From Suillus spraguei (lineage: Eukaryota; Basidiomycota; Agaricomycetes; Boletales; Suillaceae), in assembly GCA_016800925.1 (NCBI GenBank), contig JABCPU010000308.1, forward strand, positions 1-64,000: a stretch of 64,000 bases of DNA, written 5' to 3'. The position numbers and the translations under genes were made by a program. The notes under the pieces were generated by a model that saw nothing but the letters and a program-made list of their open reading frames with translations, was not told the origin of the DNA and did no database searches. The stretch's first letter is position 1. Each line of letters starts with the position of its first letter. Positions 23,791 to 36,800 of this stretch are shown here, piece after piece.

Positions 23791-24187
23791 TGTTACAGTC
23801 ATACGTGCCCCTATTCATTTTCCCTTTATACTTTTACTTGTATATCATGTCACATGACTCTGACTCATATGCTCAACGCATCTGTATAACACATGCCTTC
23901 CTTATTAGGATACGCAGTTACATTCTCACAGTTACCTGGTCTGTGCGCATATATCTACCTATTTAAGCACAGTGTACTTGTAGTAGATTCCCTACTTTAA
24001 TCTTACTGGGTTTTACCTGGAATCTCCTTCGCTTAGGTCTCCAACCTAAGTCGTCTTGAATCGTCTCTAAGTCTAAGCACTCCTTAGTCTTAGTCTCTAT
24101 TCTCGTAGAACCTCATAGACTTGTCTTTGAGGCCGAACCCTTGATCGTACTTGGAACACGTTCCTTGTACTTTCACCTTGTCCTCTC
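23791..24187 (+). repeat. E1 3' LTR, truncated
   Basis: Starts TGTTACAGTCATACGTGCCC after a purine tract and follows the 474-bp E4 LTR for about 397 bases, then switches into E2 gag at a CTCT microhomology. Confidence 0.85.
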
Positions 24188-24189
24188 TG

Positions 24190-24927
24190 GAGTTCATCCA
24201 ATCAAGCAATCTATGCTTTGATATTAATGAAAAGCTCTACACCACCGACAAGCAGAAGATCATTTTCATTATCCTCTGGACAAAAGGTTGGTTACGGGAC
24301 GTTGAAGGATTTTATGAAAAGTTTCAACAAAGCTTTCGAACCAGTGGATACCAGAGGGACTGCATTAACAAAGCTCAGGGACCTCAAACAAGGAAGCGGC
24401 GATCTTCATACTTATATCGCTGACTTTGAGGCACTTGCAGCTAAGGCCCACATCACCGATGATGCCACAAAGATTCAATTCTTCCAAGACAGCCTCAACC
24501 TAGGTATCCTAACCAAGCTTTTCGCGCCAAAAGATGTCTCAGAGATATTCCGTAACATTGTATTGCAATGCGTTTCCATTGACAACTCCCACAACTGCCT
24601 TCTAGCGTTACGAGCACGTCATGCTCCACAGCAGAAGAAGAAGAACTATGGAAACGCGCGTTACACACCCAATCGTGATTCAAACACAATGGTCGTAGAC
24701 TGAATCTCTGATATGGAGAGATGCGAATGTATGAAAAAGGGACAATGCTTCGGATGCAAGAAGACTGGACACTGTATTCATAACTGTCCTGAAAGAAAGA
24801 AGAAAACTTCACTCCGACAAACTGAAGTCAAAGACGAAGAAGATGAAGAAACCATAAGGCAGATTATAGAGGATTTTTCAATTGGAGAAACAAGGATTCG
24901 ACGTATGTTTCTCCCAATGTATTACTA
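24190..24927 (+). pseudogene. E2 gag, N-terminally truncated
   Basis: Reads FDINEKLYTTDKQKI, LTKLRDLKQGSGDLHTY and ADFEALAAKAHITDDATKI, then the zinc knuckle CFGCKKTGHCIHNC (CX2CX4HX4C), as in the E4 gag. A TGA at 24701-24703 replaces the CGA of E4. Compared with E4 a stretch including SFMTEKNAKSWKEQFL is missing after KQKI. The frame ends near 24,927, overlapping the start of pol in another frame. Confidence 0.8.
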
Positions 24928-27900
24928 AGGCTTGTATGTGCTGTAGGTGAAAGAAAAGAACTTCGTATTCCCATCACCCTTCACTTGCGTACACACTTAA
25001 AATCCGTCAACACCACCGCTGTTATTGATTCGGGCGCAGCAGGAACATTCATTTCCGAGGAGTTTGTGAGACTCCATCAAATCACACAATGAAAACTCAA
25101 AACACTGTTTCGAGTTACTACGGCGGATGGAACTCTTATCAAAGGAGGGCCGATCATGCACTACTGTCTCCTAGTGGTCAAAATTGATGAATGAACCATG
25201 TATGGAAAGTTCAATATCACTAAACTAGGATGAAGAGATCAAATCCTTCTGGGAATTCCATGGTTACGCGCAATGAACCCGAGTATAGATTGGGCCGCTG
25301 AAACGCTCGTCCTCCCTCGAACGACAAAATCTGACGAAATTGAAATTGACTTAGACACCAATCGAAAAAGAATGGGCTACCCCCAGCTTTCCATTGCCAT
25401 CCCAAGAAATGGCAAAATTCACAACTTCCGAGATCCCTCGTCGCCTTTCCTATTAACATTCCTAATGTTCCAAAAGACCCGGAACCTGAAGTATGAATGC
25501 CACATACTACAAACTCCACTCCCTGTGTACAACTACTGCGAGCAGTATCACCAATGTCTTGCGCAGAAAAATGCAAGAATGAATCCGAGTCCGAGTATCG
25601 GACCGGACCAGAACCTATTGAGCAACGGCCAATAGAAGAACAGAAGTATGGGAAAAGAAAAGTGGAAGAAGAAATCCTTGGACAAGATACGAACATACCA
25701 AAACTATCCAAGTTTTATGTTCCTCCGAAAACTCTTCAACATACTCCTTCAGCTTCAATTGAAGGAATCCCCGATGAAGAAGAACCTGTGCCCTCGTTGA
25801 TCCCAACAGATGATGATGATCAATTCAACACTATGCAAGATGTCTGGCATGCACCAGAAGTACGTGAAATTTCCTCTTACGAGTTTGGAGATGGAGAATT
25901 CCTTATGGAATATGACACCAACAGAGTTAGCATGAGAATCATCGAAGAAGTATCCATGGATACACCCCTTACACGTGATGGAACTTCCCGACTCAAACAA
26001 CTCCCCATCTATTCTACAATCTCCCTTCCTCCCCTGAAATACAGTAACAAAGCTCCAGAATTCGCCATGGATGAGAAGGAAAAAAAAAAGAAATCCTTCG
26101 AAGAATTGGTCCCAGAATATTTGCACGACTTTGCAGATGTCTTTGCTAAAGACAGATTAAACAAATTACCTCCTGAACGACCTGGTATTGATCATCGGAT
26201 TGATACTAAACCCGGTTTTATCCCTCGCACGTCTAAGGTTTACCTGCTATTGGAAAAGAACGCGCTGCCATCAAAACGTTTATCGACGAAAACATTGTGA
26301 AAGGCTCCATCTCAGAATCGAAGTCACCCCAAGCTAGTGGCTTCTTCTTTGTGGGAAAGAAGAGTGGAGAATTGTGTCCCTGTCAAGATTATCGCTACAT
26401 CAATGATTGGACAGTCAAGAACGCTTATCCGCTCCCACTCCCTATTTCCCTCGTCGCACGCCTTTACAATGCACAGTTCTTTACAAAAATGGATATTCAG
26501 TCCGGTTATAATAATATTCGCATCCATCCCGATGATCACTGGAAAGCAGCATTTACCACAGAATTCGGCCTCTTCGAACTGAACATCATGTTCTTTGGCC
26601 TCTGTAACTCCCCAGCAACTTTCCAAGCGTACATGAATCGTACCTTCCAACAGGAAATCAATGAAGGATGGATGGTTATCTACATGGATGATATCCTGAT
26701 TTTCTCTACAACAATGGCAGAACACCGCGAATGAACCAGACGGGTTTTGATGAAAATACGAAAGGAACATTTGTTCCTGAAACCGGAGAAATGCACCTTT
26801 GATGCAGAAGAAGTGGAATACCTCGGAATGATAATTTGCCCTGGACAAGTTGCTATGGATACCGCCAAAACCAAGGGAATCACCGAATGGCCAACACCAA
26901 AATCTGTAAAAGAAGTCCGGTCATTCCTCGGTTTTTGCAACTTCTACCGCACATTCATTTCCCACTACTCTGACATTGCCTGACCCCTTATTGAATTAAC
27001 AAAGAAAGATAAGGCCTTTGATTGGTCAACCAAATGTATGGACACCTTCGAAGAACTGAAACGACGCTTCACATCCCAACCGGTACTCCGTAACCCTGAT
27101 CCTTCCTGACAATTTGCTATTGCTACCGATGCTTCGCTTGTAGCAACTAGCAGAGTTCTCTTGCAGACCAATGAGAATGGTGTTTATCACCCATGCACAT
27201 ATCTCTCACAGTCTTTGAACCCTGCAGAATGCAATTACCAGATCTTTGATTGGGAACTCCTTGCCATGCTCCAGGCATTGAATGAATGGTGTCATTATCT
27301 TGAAGGAACCCGCACCCCATCCTGGTATTCACCGACCACAAGAATCTTCTGTACTTTAGAAGTGCACAGAAGCTTACCCATCGCCAAGCACGTTGGCAAC
27401 TGATTTTGTCTATTTACGACATTGAACTGCATCACATTGCAGGTACTAAATTGGCAGTACCTGATGCACTATCTGCTGACCCGACTATGACTCCGGCAAA
27501 GATGATAACGAGGACCAGACCCTCCTCCCTGACACTCTATTTGTTCATCTTATTGACACCAACCTGAAGGATGTTTTATCATCCTCTGACCCCCTCGACG
27601 ACCCTGTCTTCCAGACCGCATCCGACGCCCTTGATGGCGTGTGTCTTCCTCCTTTGAAGTCAGCACTCTCTGATTGGAAAATTGAGGAGAACATCCTCTA
27701 TTCTAAAAATTGTGCCTACATTCCACCGGCGCATCGTCCCGATATCCTGAAAAGGTATCATGATCATCCTACTGCAGGACATCCCGGTAGATTCAAAACT
27801 GAAGAACTCGTCAAATGAGAAGCCTGGTGGCCTGCTATGGGCTCTTATATTCGGAAATATGTAGAGGGTTGCACCCTTTGTCAGCAAATGAAAGCGATAT

Positions 27901-29002
27901 GCATCCTGTTTGACCTCCACTTGCCCTGATCCCCTCATCTGTGACTCAACCTTTTTCTCAGGTCTCTGTCGATCTTATCACTGACCTCCCTGTCTCTGGA
28001 GGCTTTGATAGTATCATGGTCATGGTAGACCATGGCCTTATGAAGGGGGTAATTATTATCCCTTGTCTGAAAACCATTACTTCTGAAGGCATTGCCAAAC
28101 TATTCTTGAAACACATCTATCATTGATTTGGACTCCATGACAAAGTCATCTCGGATCGAGGCCCGCAATTCCTATCTTGCTTCTCCAAGGAGCTTGCCTG
28201 ACTTCTCGACTATGTCATTGCCCCATCTATGGCTTATCACCCTCAGACTGATGGTCAAACTGAGCAGCTCAATCAAGAGCTAGAAACGTACCTATGCATC
28301 TATTGCCACAATAACCCTGAAGATTGGGTAGAACACTTACCAATCACCAAATTTGTCCACAACCACCGAAAACACGATGCAAGGAATGCATCACCTTTCT
28401 ATCTAATTATGGGATACAAACCATGCGCTATCCCTCACCTGATCCCTGATTCATCTGTCCCTGCAGCAGAAGATCGAGTACGATCCCTGCAGAAGATAAG
28501 AGAAGAAGCAATCGCCTGCCATAACCTTGCGATGCAAACAATGGCCGAACGATCCCAAGGAGAAAAGTACACCCCATGGAAGATCGGAGATAAGGTCTGG
28601 CTATCTGCTGCTAATCTTAGACTCAAACTCCCATTGTGGAAACTTGCACCAAAAAGATATGGACCTTTCCCGATCATCGATGTCTTATCACCCATCACAT
28701 TTACACTCAAACTCCCCCCACAATGGAAAATTCATCCCACTTTCCATGCTTCCATCTTATCGTCCTATAGCGACACAGACGTACATGGCCCAAACTTCCC
28801 TGAACCACCACCTGATATTATTGAAGAAGAAGAAGAATACGAAGTAGAAGCAATTTTTTCCCACAAAGGAACTGGCATTCGCTGACGCTATCTTTTTTCC
28901 TGGAAAGGATATTCATCGGGAGATAACGAGTGGCTCCCAGAAAAGAACTTGAAGAACTCCGCTCAAATCCTGAATGCTTATAAGAAGCAACACTCCCTCT
29001 GA
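24885..29002 (+). pseudogene. E2 pol (protease, RT, RNase H, integrase, chromodomain)
   Basis: Protease TTAVIDSGAAGTFISEEFV (DSG) near 25,020; [15 protein letters not shown] near 26,680; RNase H FDWELLAMLQALNEW; integrase HPQTDGQTEQLNQELE; chromodomain near 28,840-28,990. At least ten arginine codons are now TGA, among them 25090-25092, 25192-25194, 26732-26734, 26981-26983, 27107-27109, 27911-27913, 28124-28126, 28199-28201 and 28883-28885. A few indels add frame changes (about 25,470, 26,260, 27,305, 27,890). Confidence 0.85.
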
Positions 29003-29058
29003 TTATTCTTCAGTCAATCAAATCACACAAAGTACTTGATCAACTAACACCTTTCGAA

Positions 29059-31488
29059 ATGTCCTTTCCCACTGCATACATCACCCCCATCACTATTGCC
29101 AACAATGACTCTGATTCCGATGCAGAAAACTATGGAACCCTTGCCACCAAAATGACAACACCTCCTATATTGAAGCTGCCCTTCTATGCGAAGGACACTC
29201 TCTCGAAATTGAGAGAATCCTTACCGAAAGAGGTGCCTTCCCAGTTTTACTTCTCGTCAACATCATCCGCACCGCCGCCCTCATCGAAACTACCATCAAT
29301 GAAACTACAGAAATCACGTATCGCCAGCGCATCTTACATCTGCAGAAATGCATTCGTTCTTACGCTATGCTGTTGCTTCCCCGTTCTTTTAAGAGCAATG
29401 TTGAAGAAGCTATTCACATCATGGCGAACGCCGAGCAGGTGTTGCTCGACCTCCCTCTCCACAAAGAAATATGGACCCACTTCCAGTCCCTTCACCCCTC
29501 CTTCGTGCATGTATTCTAATATTGATGCCTTTGCTGGCTTATATACTGCTGTCCAGGAGATTGGACAGCTCACCAACACAGTCGTCGCCAGCAATTAGTT
29601 GCTGAAACAAGAACGGCCAGAAATTTAGTCGAAGAAGCTATCGTTGATCTACAGCAAACTCAAATGAACCTCACTTCCCCACGAACTCCATCCCCCATTG
29701 AGCGACCAATTTCATCGCCCCCTGTCATAGTTTCCCACGATCACCCCGCATGGTTGTACGAACCTTGTACGGATGAGCAGTGTGAAGCTGCAAAAATATT
29801 AGGAGTTCCTGTCGCTGAGTTGGTGGCACTCGGTCCTCAACTTCGCGACCTCCATATTCATCCTCCCATGTCCATCCCAGCATCATTTGGTTCAATGGAT
29901 CCTGTTTTGCCAGTCTTAGTAAAGGACTTCGGCATAACATCCCCTTCCTCCTCTGATGAACTCCTCATGGTTGCTGAACGAGCAACTACTCCTGATCTCC
30001 CAACGTCGGCATACACTCTTACCACTAAACAGCAGGCGCAGCTCAGATGTGACAATGCCTTTGCTTTAAGTCGTATGGCGCTGTAAAGATACAACCTAGC
30101 TTGGGCTGTAGATAAACCACTGCCTAAACTAGTATGTTAGTCTTGCGCTCTGTCTAGTCTGCTTCACTTATAAGAACAAGAGTGTTCGACCCTAAAGGGG
30201 GATGCCTATTTAGTATGGTCAAGTTCGAGTCTAACTTATTTGAGAAACAAGCGTCATGGTCAGCAGTAAGTTGCTGCAGTCAGTGATGATACCGCCAGAA
30301 CTAGCGTCGTGAGTAGCAGTGCTACTGTCGTCGAGATAAGGTCATTAACAGTAGCGTTGAATGAGCAATGTTGAGCGGTGGTCTCAGTGGTAGCGGTAAG
30401 GTTGCGAGCGGTGCAATGAAACAGTAAAGAAGTCCGCGGTACTTTCAGCGGTAAAGTAGCGGTTCGTGGGAAGTTCAGTCAAAGTAACAGTCAAAAGTCC
30501 AGCAGTATGCCAGCAGTAACGGAGAACGAGTGTGATGTATTAACGAGCAGTAAGGAAACTTTAAAGACTATGTCCACTACTGGGTAGATCCAGAGCTAGA
30601 CAATAATCTTGACCTATAGTATGTGCAATGGGGTAAAATCAGGTGCTGTATCGTGCGGGGTACGCGGTGCTTATATCCTAATTCGTGTGTACTTGGAATA
30701 CTCTAGGCAGATCAGTAGCACTGGAGTGTAGTAACCACCGTAAGTAAACATAGCACAGGTGCTGCGGCACGAGGCAACATGTAATAACACTTGCCATGGA
30801 ATCAGTGATAAGGAACAGAAAACAAACTACGCACCAAATGGAGCTATGCGGACGTGGCAAGGACATGGAAGGACATTGGTTTGTGGAATGAGGTGTGGCA
30901 GTTGGTACAGTGTGCAGTAAGCGTGGGATGCCGCTGGTACTGCTAAACAGGGTAAGACGGCCATGGACAAGTGGTAACTCCTGTAGACATGAGACGAGTG
31001 TCAAAATATGGGGTTTTAAGCCCAGCGCCAATATGTTCGTTACAGCGCGACGGAAGGGAAAGAAACGCGCCAGATCCACTAGTCCCAAACCCATTATTTT
31101 GCTATCGCCATTACGCATGTCTACCTCCAACACTGATGAAAATATGAAATGTCGATTCTGTGGCATCATAGGACATTGGCAAAAGAATTGCCCCGAATAC
31201 CAGTGCCAAATTTGTCTGTGACACGCCCCTACCCATCTATCTATCTACTGCCCTCAGCATATTGGAAACCCCCCATTTATGCTTACTTGGAAGGACAATG
31301 GATTTTATGATGCACTTCGTAGGTGGGAGCAGTATCTTATTAATCATCGATGAAGAAAGGCAGGTTGATGAGCGAGGACTATAGCAGAAGAAGAAGCAGC
31401 TTATATGTTAGGGGGAAGTGCTGCTGATGAAGACATCGCTAACTATAATGACTATGATCCCATCTATGACGCTAATAGCGATATATGA
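29059..31488 (+). pseudogene. E2 additional ORF, interrupted
   Basis: Begins MSFPTAYITPITIANND 57 bases after the pol stop. Frames break near 29,145 and 29,400-29,600. The frame resumes as TPSPIERPISSPPVIVSHDH and PAWLYEPCTDEQCEAAK, is interrupted after codon 'RMA' by LTR-C (30082-31044), and continues as GKKRARSTSPKP with knuckle CRFCGIIGHWQKNC. A TGA at 31219-31221 replaces the CGA of E1. Ends near 31,488 with an acidic tail. Confidence 0.75.
30082..31044 (+). mobile_element. 963-bp solo LTR-like element (LTR-C) in E2
   Basis: Starts TGTAAAGATAC and ends TTCGTTACA, with GCGC on both sides (30078-30081 and 31045-31048). Removing the element plus one GCGC restores the additional ORF to the same length as in E1 (MTRKKGKK versus MARRKGKK). 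A diverged second copy lies in reverse orientation at 40353-41686. TG...CA ends suggest an LTR; no coding region is seen inside. It could instead be a non-autonomous inverted-repeat element because the GCGC extends the end symmetry to 9 bp. Confidence 0.7.
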
Positions 31489-31521
31489 AAGTCGGTGACT
31501 TTCCATGTAATGAGGGGGTAA

Positions 31522-31855
31522 TGTTACAGTCATACGTGCCCCTATTCATTCTCTCTTTGTCTCCTTTACTTGTATATTACATAACTCTGACTCATATGCT
31601 CAATGCATCTGTACTATAGCTACCTTCCTTCTTTGGATACGCACTTATGTTCTCACATCTCTCTTGGTCTGTGTGCACATATTGGCCTATTTAAGCACGT
31701 TGTATTATGCTTGTATACTTTACTTTAATCTTACTGGGTTTTACCTGGAACATCCTTCGCTTAGGTCTCCAACTTAAGTTGTCTTGAATCGTCTCTAAGT
31801 CTAAGCGCTCCTTAGCCTTAGTCTCTATTCTCGTAGAACCTCTTAGACTTGTCTT
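31522..31855 (+). repeat. E2 3' LTR, truncated
   Basis: TGTTACAGTCATACGTGCCC start after AGGGGGTAA; matches the family LTR up to GACTTGTCTTTG, where the inverted E3 LTR begins. Confidence 0.85.
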
Positions 31856-32329
31856 TGTTACGAACTGGGGTGGCGTCACCAGCGACAGTGAGAAGACACA
31901 GACGGTCTGCTGGGAGTTCCTACAATATCCAGAAGAGGATAAGGTGAAAGTACAAGGAACGCGTTCCGAGTACTATCAAGGGTTCAGCCTCAAAGACAAG
32001 TCTAAGAGGTATCCGCGAGAATAGAGACTAAGGCTAAGGAGTGCTTAGACTTAGAGACGATTCAAGACGACTTAGGTTGGAGACCTAAGCGAAGGAGATT
32101 CCAGGTAAAACCCAGTAAGATTAAAGTAGCGAATCTACTACAAGTACACTGTGCTTAAATAGGCCAATATGTGCGCACAGACCAGAGAAGTGTGAGAACA
32201 TAAGTGCGTATCCAAAAGAGGAAGGCAACTATAGTACAGATGCGTTGAGCATATGAGTCAGAGTCATGTTATGTAATATACACGGTAAATAAGGTAAGAA
32301 AATGAATAGGGGTGCGTACGATTGTAACA
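31856..32329 (-). repeat. E3 3' LTR
   Basis: Runs TGTTACGAACTGG to TACGATTGTAACA on the plus strand, the reverse complement of the family LTR; tail to tail with the truncated E2 LTR. Confidence 0.85.
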
Positions 32330-32362
32330 TTACCCCCGTATTATACTGAAAGTCACCGGCTT

Positions 32363-33829
32363 TCAATCATTCTGGTTCGCATAGTAGACGGGATCGTCGC
32401 TCCATTCGTAGTCTTCATCAGCGAAGGATCCACTCATCATGTACTTAGCTTCCTCCAAGCCAGCACGTCGTTTAGAGTCCCTTCTTTTCTCTGCTCGAAT
32501 GCGTTCGTCGTCAAGTTGCTTTTCCCAAGCACGAAGTGCGTCGTAAAATCCCTCATCTTTCCAAGTTAATTCGAAGGGAGGGGGCCCAACTCGGTTAGGG
32601 CAGTAGAGGGATAAATGAGTGGGCGACCAATATCTGCAAACCTTGCACTGATATTCCGCACAGTTCTTTTGACGGTGTCCTAGTAATCCACAGACACGGC
32701 ATTTCATGTTCTCGTCAGGGTTAGAAGAGACCTTGCGTAGGGGAGATGGAGAAATGATAGGTGTGGGGCTAGTGGATCTGGCGCGCTTCTTTCCCTTCTT
32801 CTTCGTCATACGTTTTAAGGCGAGGGTGTTAGCTTTCTTAAGCTGCGCCTGTTGAGCAGAGGACAGTGTGTATGCTGATTCGGGGAGGTCCGGGGTGACT
32901 GCACGCTCGGCGGCTGCAAGAAGTTTGGTGGAAGAAGAGGGGGAAGTGATACCGAAGTCTTTTACTAAGACCGGTGAAACGGATCCATAGGACCGAATGA
33001 CGATGGGATAGACATAGGAGGGTGTATATGAAGGTCGCGGAGTCGAGGACCTAATGTTACCAATTCAGTGGCAGAGATACCTAGTAGTTTAGCGGCCTCA
33101 AACTGGTCTTCTGTGCATGGTTCATACACCATGCAGGGTGGTCATGAGAGACTGTAATAGGGGACGGTGAGGTTGGTCGTTGAATCGGAGATGGGGTTCG
33201 TGGAGAGGCAAGATCATTTTGCGTCTGCTGTAGATCGGTAATAGCTTCTTCCACTAGGTTTCTAGCTGCTCTTGTTTCGGTGACTGACTGTTGAATAGTT
33301 TCGACGACTTGGTTTGTGAGATGTCCGATCTCTTGGACAGCAGTGTATAAGCCAGTAAAGGCATCAAGACTAGAATAAGCGCGTGAAGAAGAGGGTGCTG
33401 GGATAGGAAGTGGCGTGTCTTCCTGCGGAGAGGGAGGTCGAGCAACACCTGCTCGACGTTCGGCAATGATGTGAATAGCTTCTTCAACATCATTCTTAAA
33501 GGAATCGGGAAGCAGCAACATAGCGTAAGCACGAATGCGTTTTTGAAGATGAAGGAAGCGGTGACGGAGAGTAATTTCCGTTGTTTCTTTGGCAGTGGCT
33601 TCAATGAGGGCTGCAATACGAATGATGTTGACGATGAGGAGGGCAGGGAAGGCGCCTCTTTCAGTGAGGATTCTTTCGATTTCGAGGGCATGTCCCTCGC
33701 AGAGAATGGCGGCTTCGATGTAAGAGGAGTTATCAATTTCAGTGGTGAGGGTTCCGTATCGTTCAGTTTCAGAGTGGAGTCATTGGTGGCAGCGACGACG
33801 GGTGTAATGTAAGCAGTGGGGAAAGACAT
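32363..33829 (-). pseudogene. E3 additional ORF, zinc-knuckle protein (frameshifted)
   Basis: Begins MSFPTAYITPVVAATND at 33829. Segments: HIIAERRAGVARPPSPQ, GLYTAVQEIGHLTNQVVE, KKGKKRARSTSPTP, CRVCGLLGHRQKNC, CKVCRYWSPTHLSLYC, WKDEGFYDALRAWEKQ, acidic end DEDYEWSDDPVYYANQND at 32363. The frame changes near 33,520-33,780 and 32,990-33,120; compared with E4 these are one-base losses (for example near 33,130). Confidence 0.75.
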
Positions 33830-33891
33830 TTCGAAGGTAGTTAATCAGGTGCTGATGCGAGTTGATTTGACTGGGGAATAATCAGAGGGCG

Positions 33892-36800
33892 TGTTGCTTC
33901 TTATAAGCATTTAGGATTCGAGCGGAGTTCTTCAGATTCTTTTCTGGGAGCCATTCGTTATCTCCCGATGAGTATCCTTTCCACGAAACAAGATAACGTC
34001 GGCGATTGCCGGTTCCTTTGTGAGAAAGGATCGCTTCGATTTCATATTCTTCTTCTTCTTCGATGATGTCAGGGGGTGGTTCAGGGAAATTCGGCCGTGT
34101 ACGTCTGTTTCGCTATAGGATGATAAGACAGAAGCATGGAACGTGGGGTGAATCTTCCACTGCGGTGGGAGCTGGAGTGTGAACGTGATGGGAGATAAGA
34201 CATCGATGATCGGGAAGGGTCCGTATCGTTTCGGAGCGAGCTTCTTTGATGGGAGCTTAGTCTAAGATTGGCGGCAGATAACCAAACCTTATCTCCGATC
34301 TTCCATGGAGTGTACTTATCTCCTCGGGATCGTTCGGCCATTGTTTGCATTGCAATGTTATGACAAGCGATTGCTTCTTCTCTTATCTTCTGCAGAGATC
34401 GTACTCGATCTTCTGCTGCGGGGACTGATGAATCGGGAATAAGGTGGGGAATGGCACGTGGTTCGTATCCCATCATCAAATAGAAGGGTGATGCGTTACG
34501 TGCATCGTGTTTTCGGTGGTTGTGAACGAATTCAGCGATTGGTAGATGTTCTACCCAATCTTCAGGGTTGTTACGGCAATAAATGCGAAGGTATGTTTCA
34601 AGTTCTTGATTGAGCCTTTCCGTTTGACCATCAGTCTGGGGTGGTAAGCTGTGGATGGAGCGATGACGTAGTCGAGAAGTCGGGCAAGTTCCTTTGAGAA
34701 GCGAGATAGGAATTGCGGTCCTCGATCCGAGATAACTTTGTCATGGAGTCCAAATCGTCGGTAAACATGTTTTAAAAATAGCTTGGCCACACCTTCTGAC
34801 GTGATAGTTTTCAAACAAGGGATAATAATTACCCCCTTCGTAAGGCCATGGTCTACCACGACCATGATACTGTCAAAGCCTCCAGAGACGGGGAGGTCAG
34901 TGATAAGATCAACGGAGACCTGGGAGAACGGGCGAACAGCCGATGAAGGAATAGGCGTGAGCGGGGGTCGAACGGATGAGTATCCGCTTTCATTTGCTGA
35001 CAAAGGGCGCAACCCTCGACGTATTTCCGAATATAAGAGCCCATTGCAGGCCACCAGCTTCCCGTTTACGAGTTCTTCAGTTTTGAATCTACCGGGGTGT
35101 CCCGCGGTAGGATGATCATGATACCTTTTCAGGATATCGGAGCGATGCGCCGGTGGAATATAGGCGCGATTCTTAAAATAGAGGACGTTCTCCTCAATCT
35201 TCCAATCAGAAAGTGCCGATTTCATGGGGGGAAGGCACACGCCATCAAGGGCATCAGATGCTGTCTTGAAGACAGGGTCGTCGAGGGGGTCAGAGGATGA
35301 TAGCACATCCTTCAAGTCAGTGTCAATAAGACGAACGAATAGAGCGTCAGGGAGGAGGGTCTGGTCCTCGTTATCGTCTTTGCCAGAGTCATAATCAGGC
35401 CGGCGGGATAGTGCATCAGGTACTGCTAATTTAGTACCTGCAACGTGATGCAGTTCGATGTCGTAAATAGACAAAATCAATTGCCAACGTGCTTGGCGAC
35501 GGGTGAGCTTCTGTGCACTTCTAAAGTACAGAAGGTTCTTATGGTCGGTGAATACCAGGACGGGGTGTGGGTTTCCTTCGAGATAATGACGCCATTCGTT
35601 CAATGCCCGGATCACGGCAAGGAGTTCCCGATCAAAGATCTGGTAATTGCGTTCTGCGGGGTTCAAAGACTGTGAGAGGTATGCACAAGGGTGATAAACA
35701 CCATTCTCATCAGTCTGCAGGAGAACTCCGCCAGTTGCTACAAGCGAAGCGTCGGTAGCAATGGCAAATTGTCGGGAGGGATCAGGGTTACGGAGTACCG
35801 GTTGGGAAGTAAAGCGTCGTTTCAATTCTTCGAAGGTGTCCATACATTCAGTTGACCATTCAAAGGCCTTATCTTTCTTTGTCAAATCGATAAGGGGTCT
35901 GGCGATGTCAGAATAGTGGGAAATGAACGTGCGGTAGAAGTTGCAAAAACCGAGGAATGACCGAACATCTTTTACAGATTTCGGGATTGGCCATTCGGAG
36001 ATTCCCTTGGTCTTGGCGGTGTCCATAGCAACTTGTCCGGGGCGAATTATCATTCCGAGGTATTCCACTTCTTCGGCATCGAAGGTGCATTTCTCCGGTT
36101 TCAAGAACAGATGTTCTTTTCGTATTTTCATCAAAACTCGTCTGGTCCGTTCACGGTGTTCTGCCATTGTCGTAGAGAAAATCAGGATATCGTCCATATA
36201 GATAACCATCCATCCTTCATTGATTTCTTGTTGAAAGGTGCGATTCATGTATGCTTGAAAAGTTGCTGGGGAATTGCAGAGGCCGAAGAACATGACGTTC
36301 GGTTCAAAGAGGCCAAATTCCGTGGTAAAAGCAGCTTTCCATCTGTCATCAGGATGGATGCGAATGTTGTTATAACCGGACCGGATATCCATTTTCGTAA
36401 AGAACTGTGCATTATGAAGGCGTGCGACAAGGGAAATAGGAAGTGGGAGCGGGTATGCGTTTTGACTGTCCAATCATTGATGTAGCGATAATCTTGACAG
36501 GGACGCAGTTCTCCGCTCTTCTTTCCCACAAAGAAGAAGCCACTAGCTTGAGGTGACTTCGATTCTGAGATAAAGCCTTTCGCAACGTTTTCATCGATAA
36601 ACGTTTTGACAGCAGCGCGTTCTTTTTCCGATAGCGGGTAGACCTTAGACGTACGAGGAATAAAACCGGGTTTGGTGTCGATCCGATGATCGATACCAGG
36701 GCGTTCGGGGGGTAGTTTGTTTAATCCGTCTTTAGCAAAGACGTCTGCGAAGTCGTGCAAATAATCCGGGACCAATTCTTCGAAGGATTTCTTTTTCTTT

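Larger units (their letters stand above)
19200..24187 (+). mobile_element. Ty3/gypsy chromovirus E1 (Tf1-like family), 5' truncated
   Basis: Begins abruptly within the pol region (SMRIIEEVSMDTPLT), so 5' LTR, gag and protease are missing. Continues through reverse transcriptase, RNase H, integrase, chromodomain, the additional ORF, a polypurine tract (near 23,781) and the first about 397 bases of its LTR. The LTR then runs directly into the gag of E2. The left junction is with the acyl-CoA oxidase exon. Confidence 0.85.
24188..31855 (+). mobile_element. Ty3/gypsy chromovirus E2, 5' deleted, decayed
   Basis: Starts inside gag (EFIQSSNLCFDINEKLYTTD), fused to the E1 LTR, so 5' LTR end, primer-binding site and gag start are deleted. 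gag, pol and the additional ORF follow in order, with a 963-bp LTR-C insertion in the last. Its 3' LTR begins at 31522 and is cut at 31855 by the E3 LTR. Internal sequence carries many CG-to-TG/CA changes. Confidence 0.85.
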
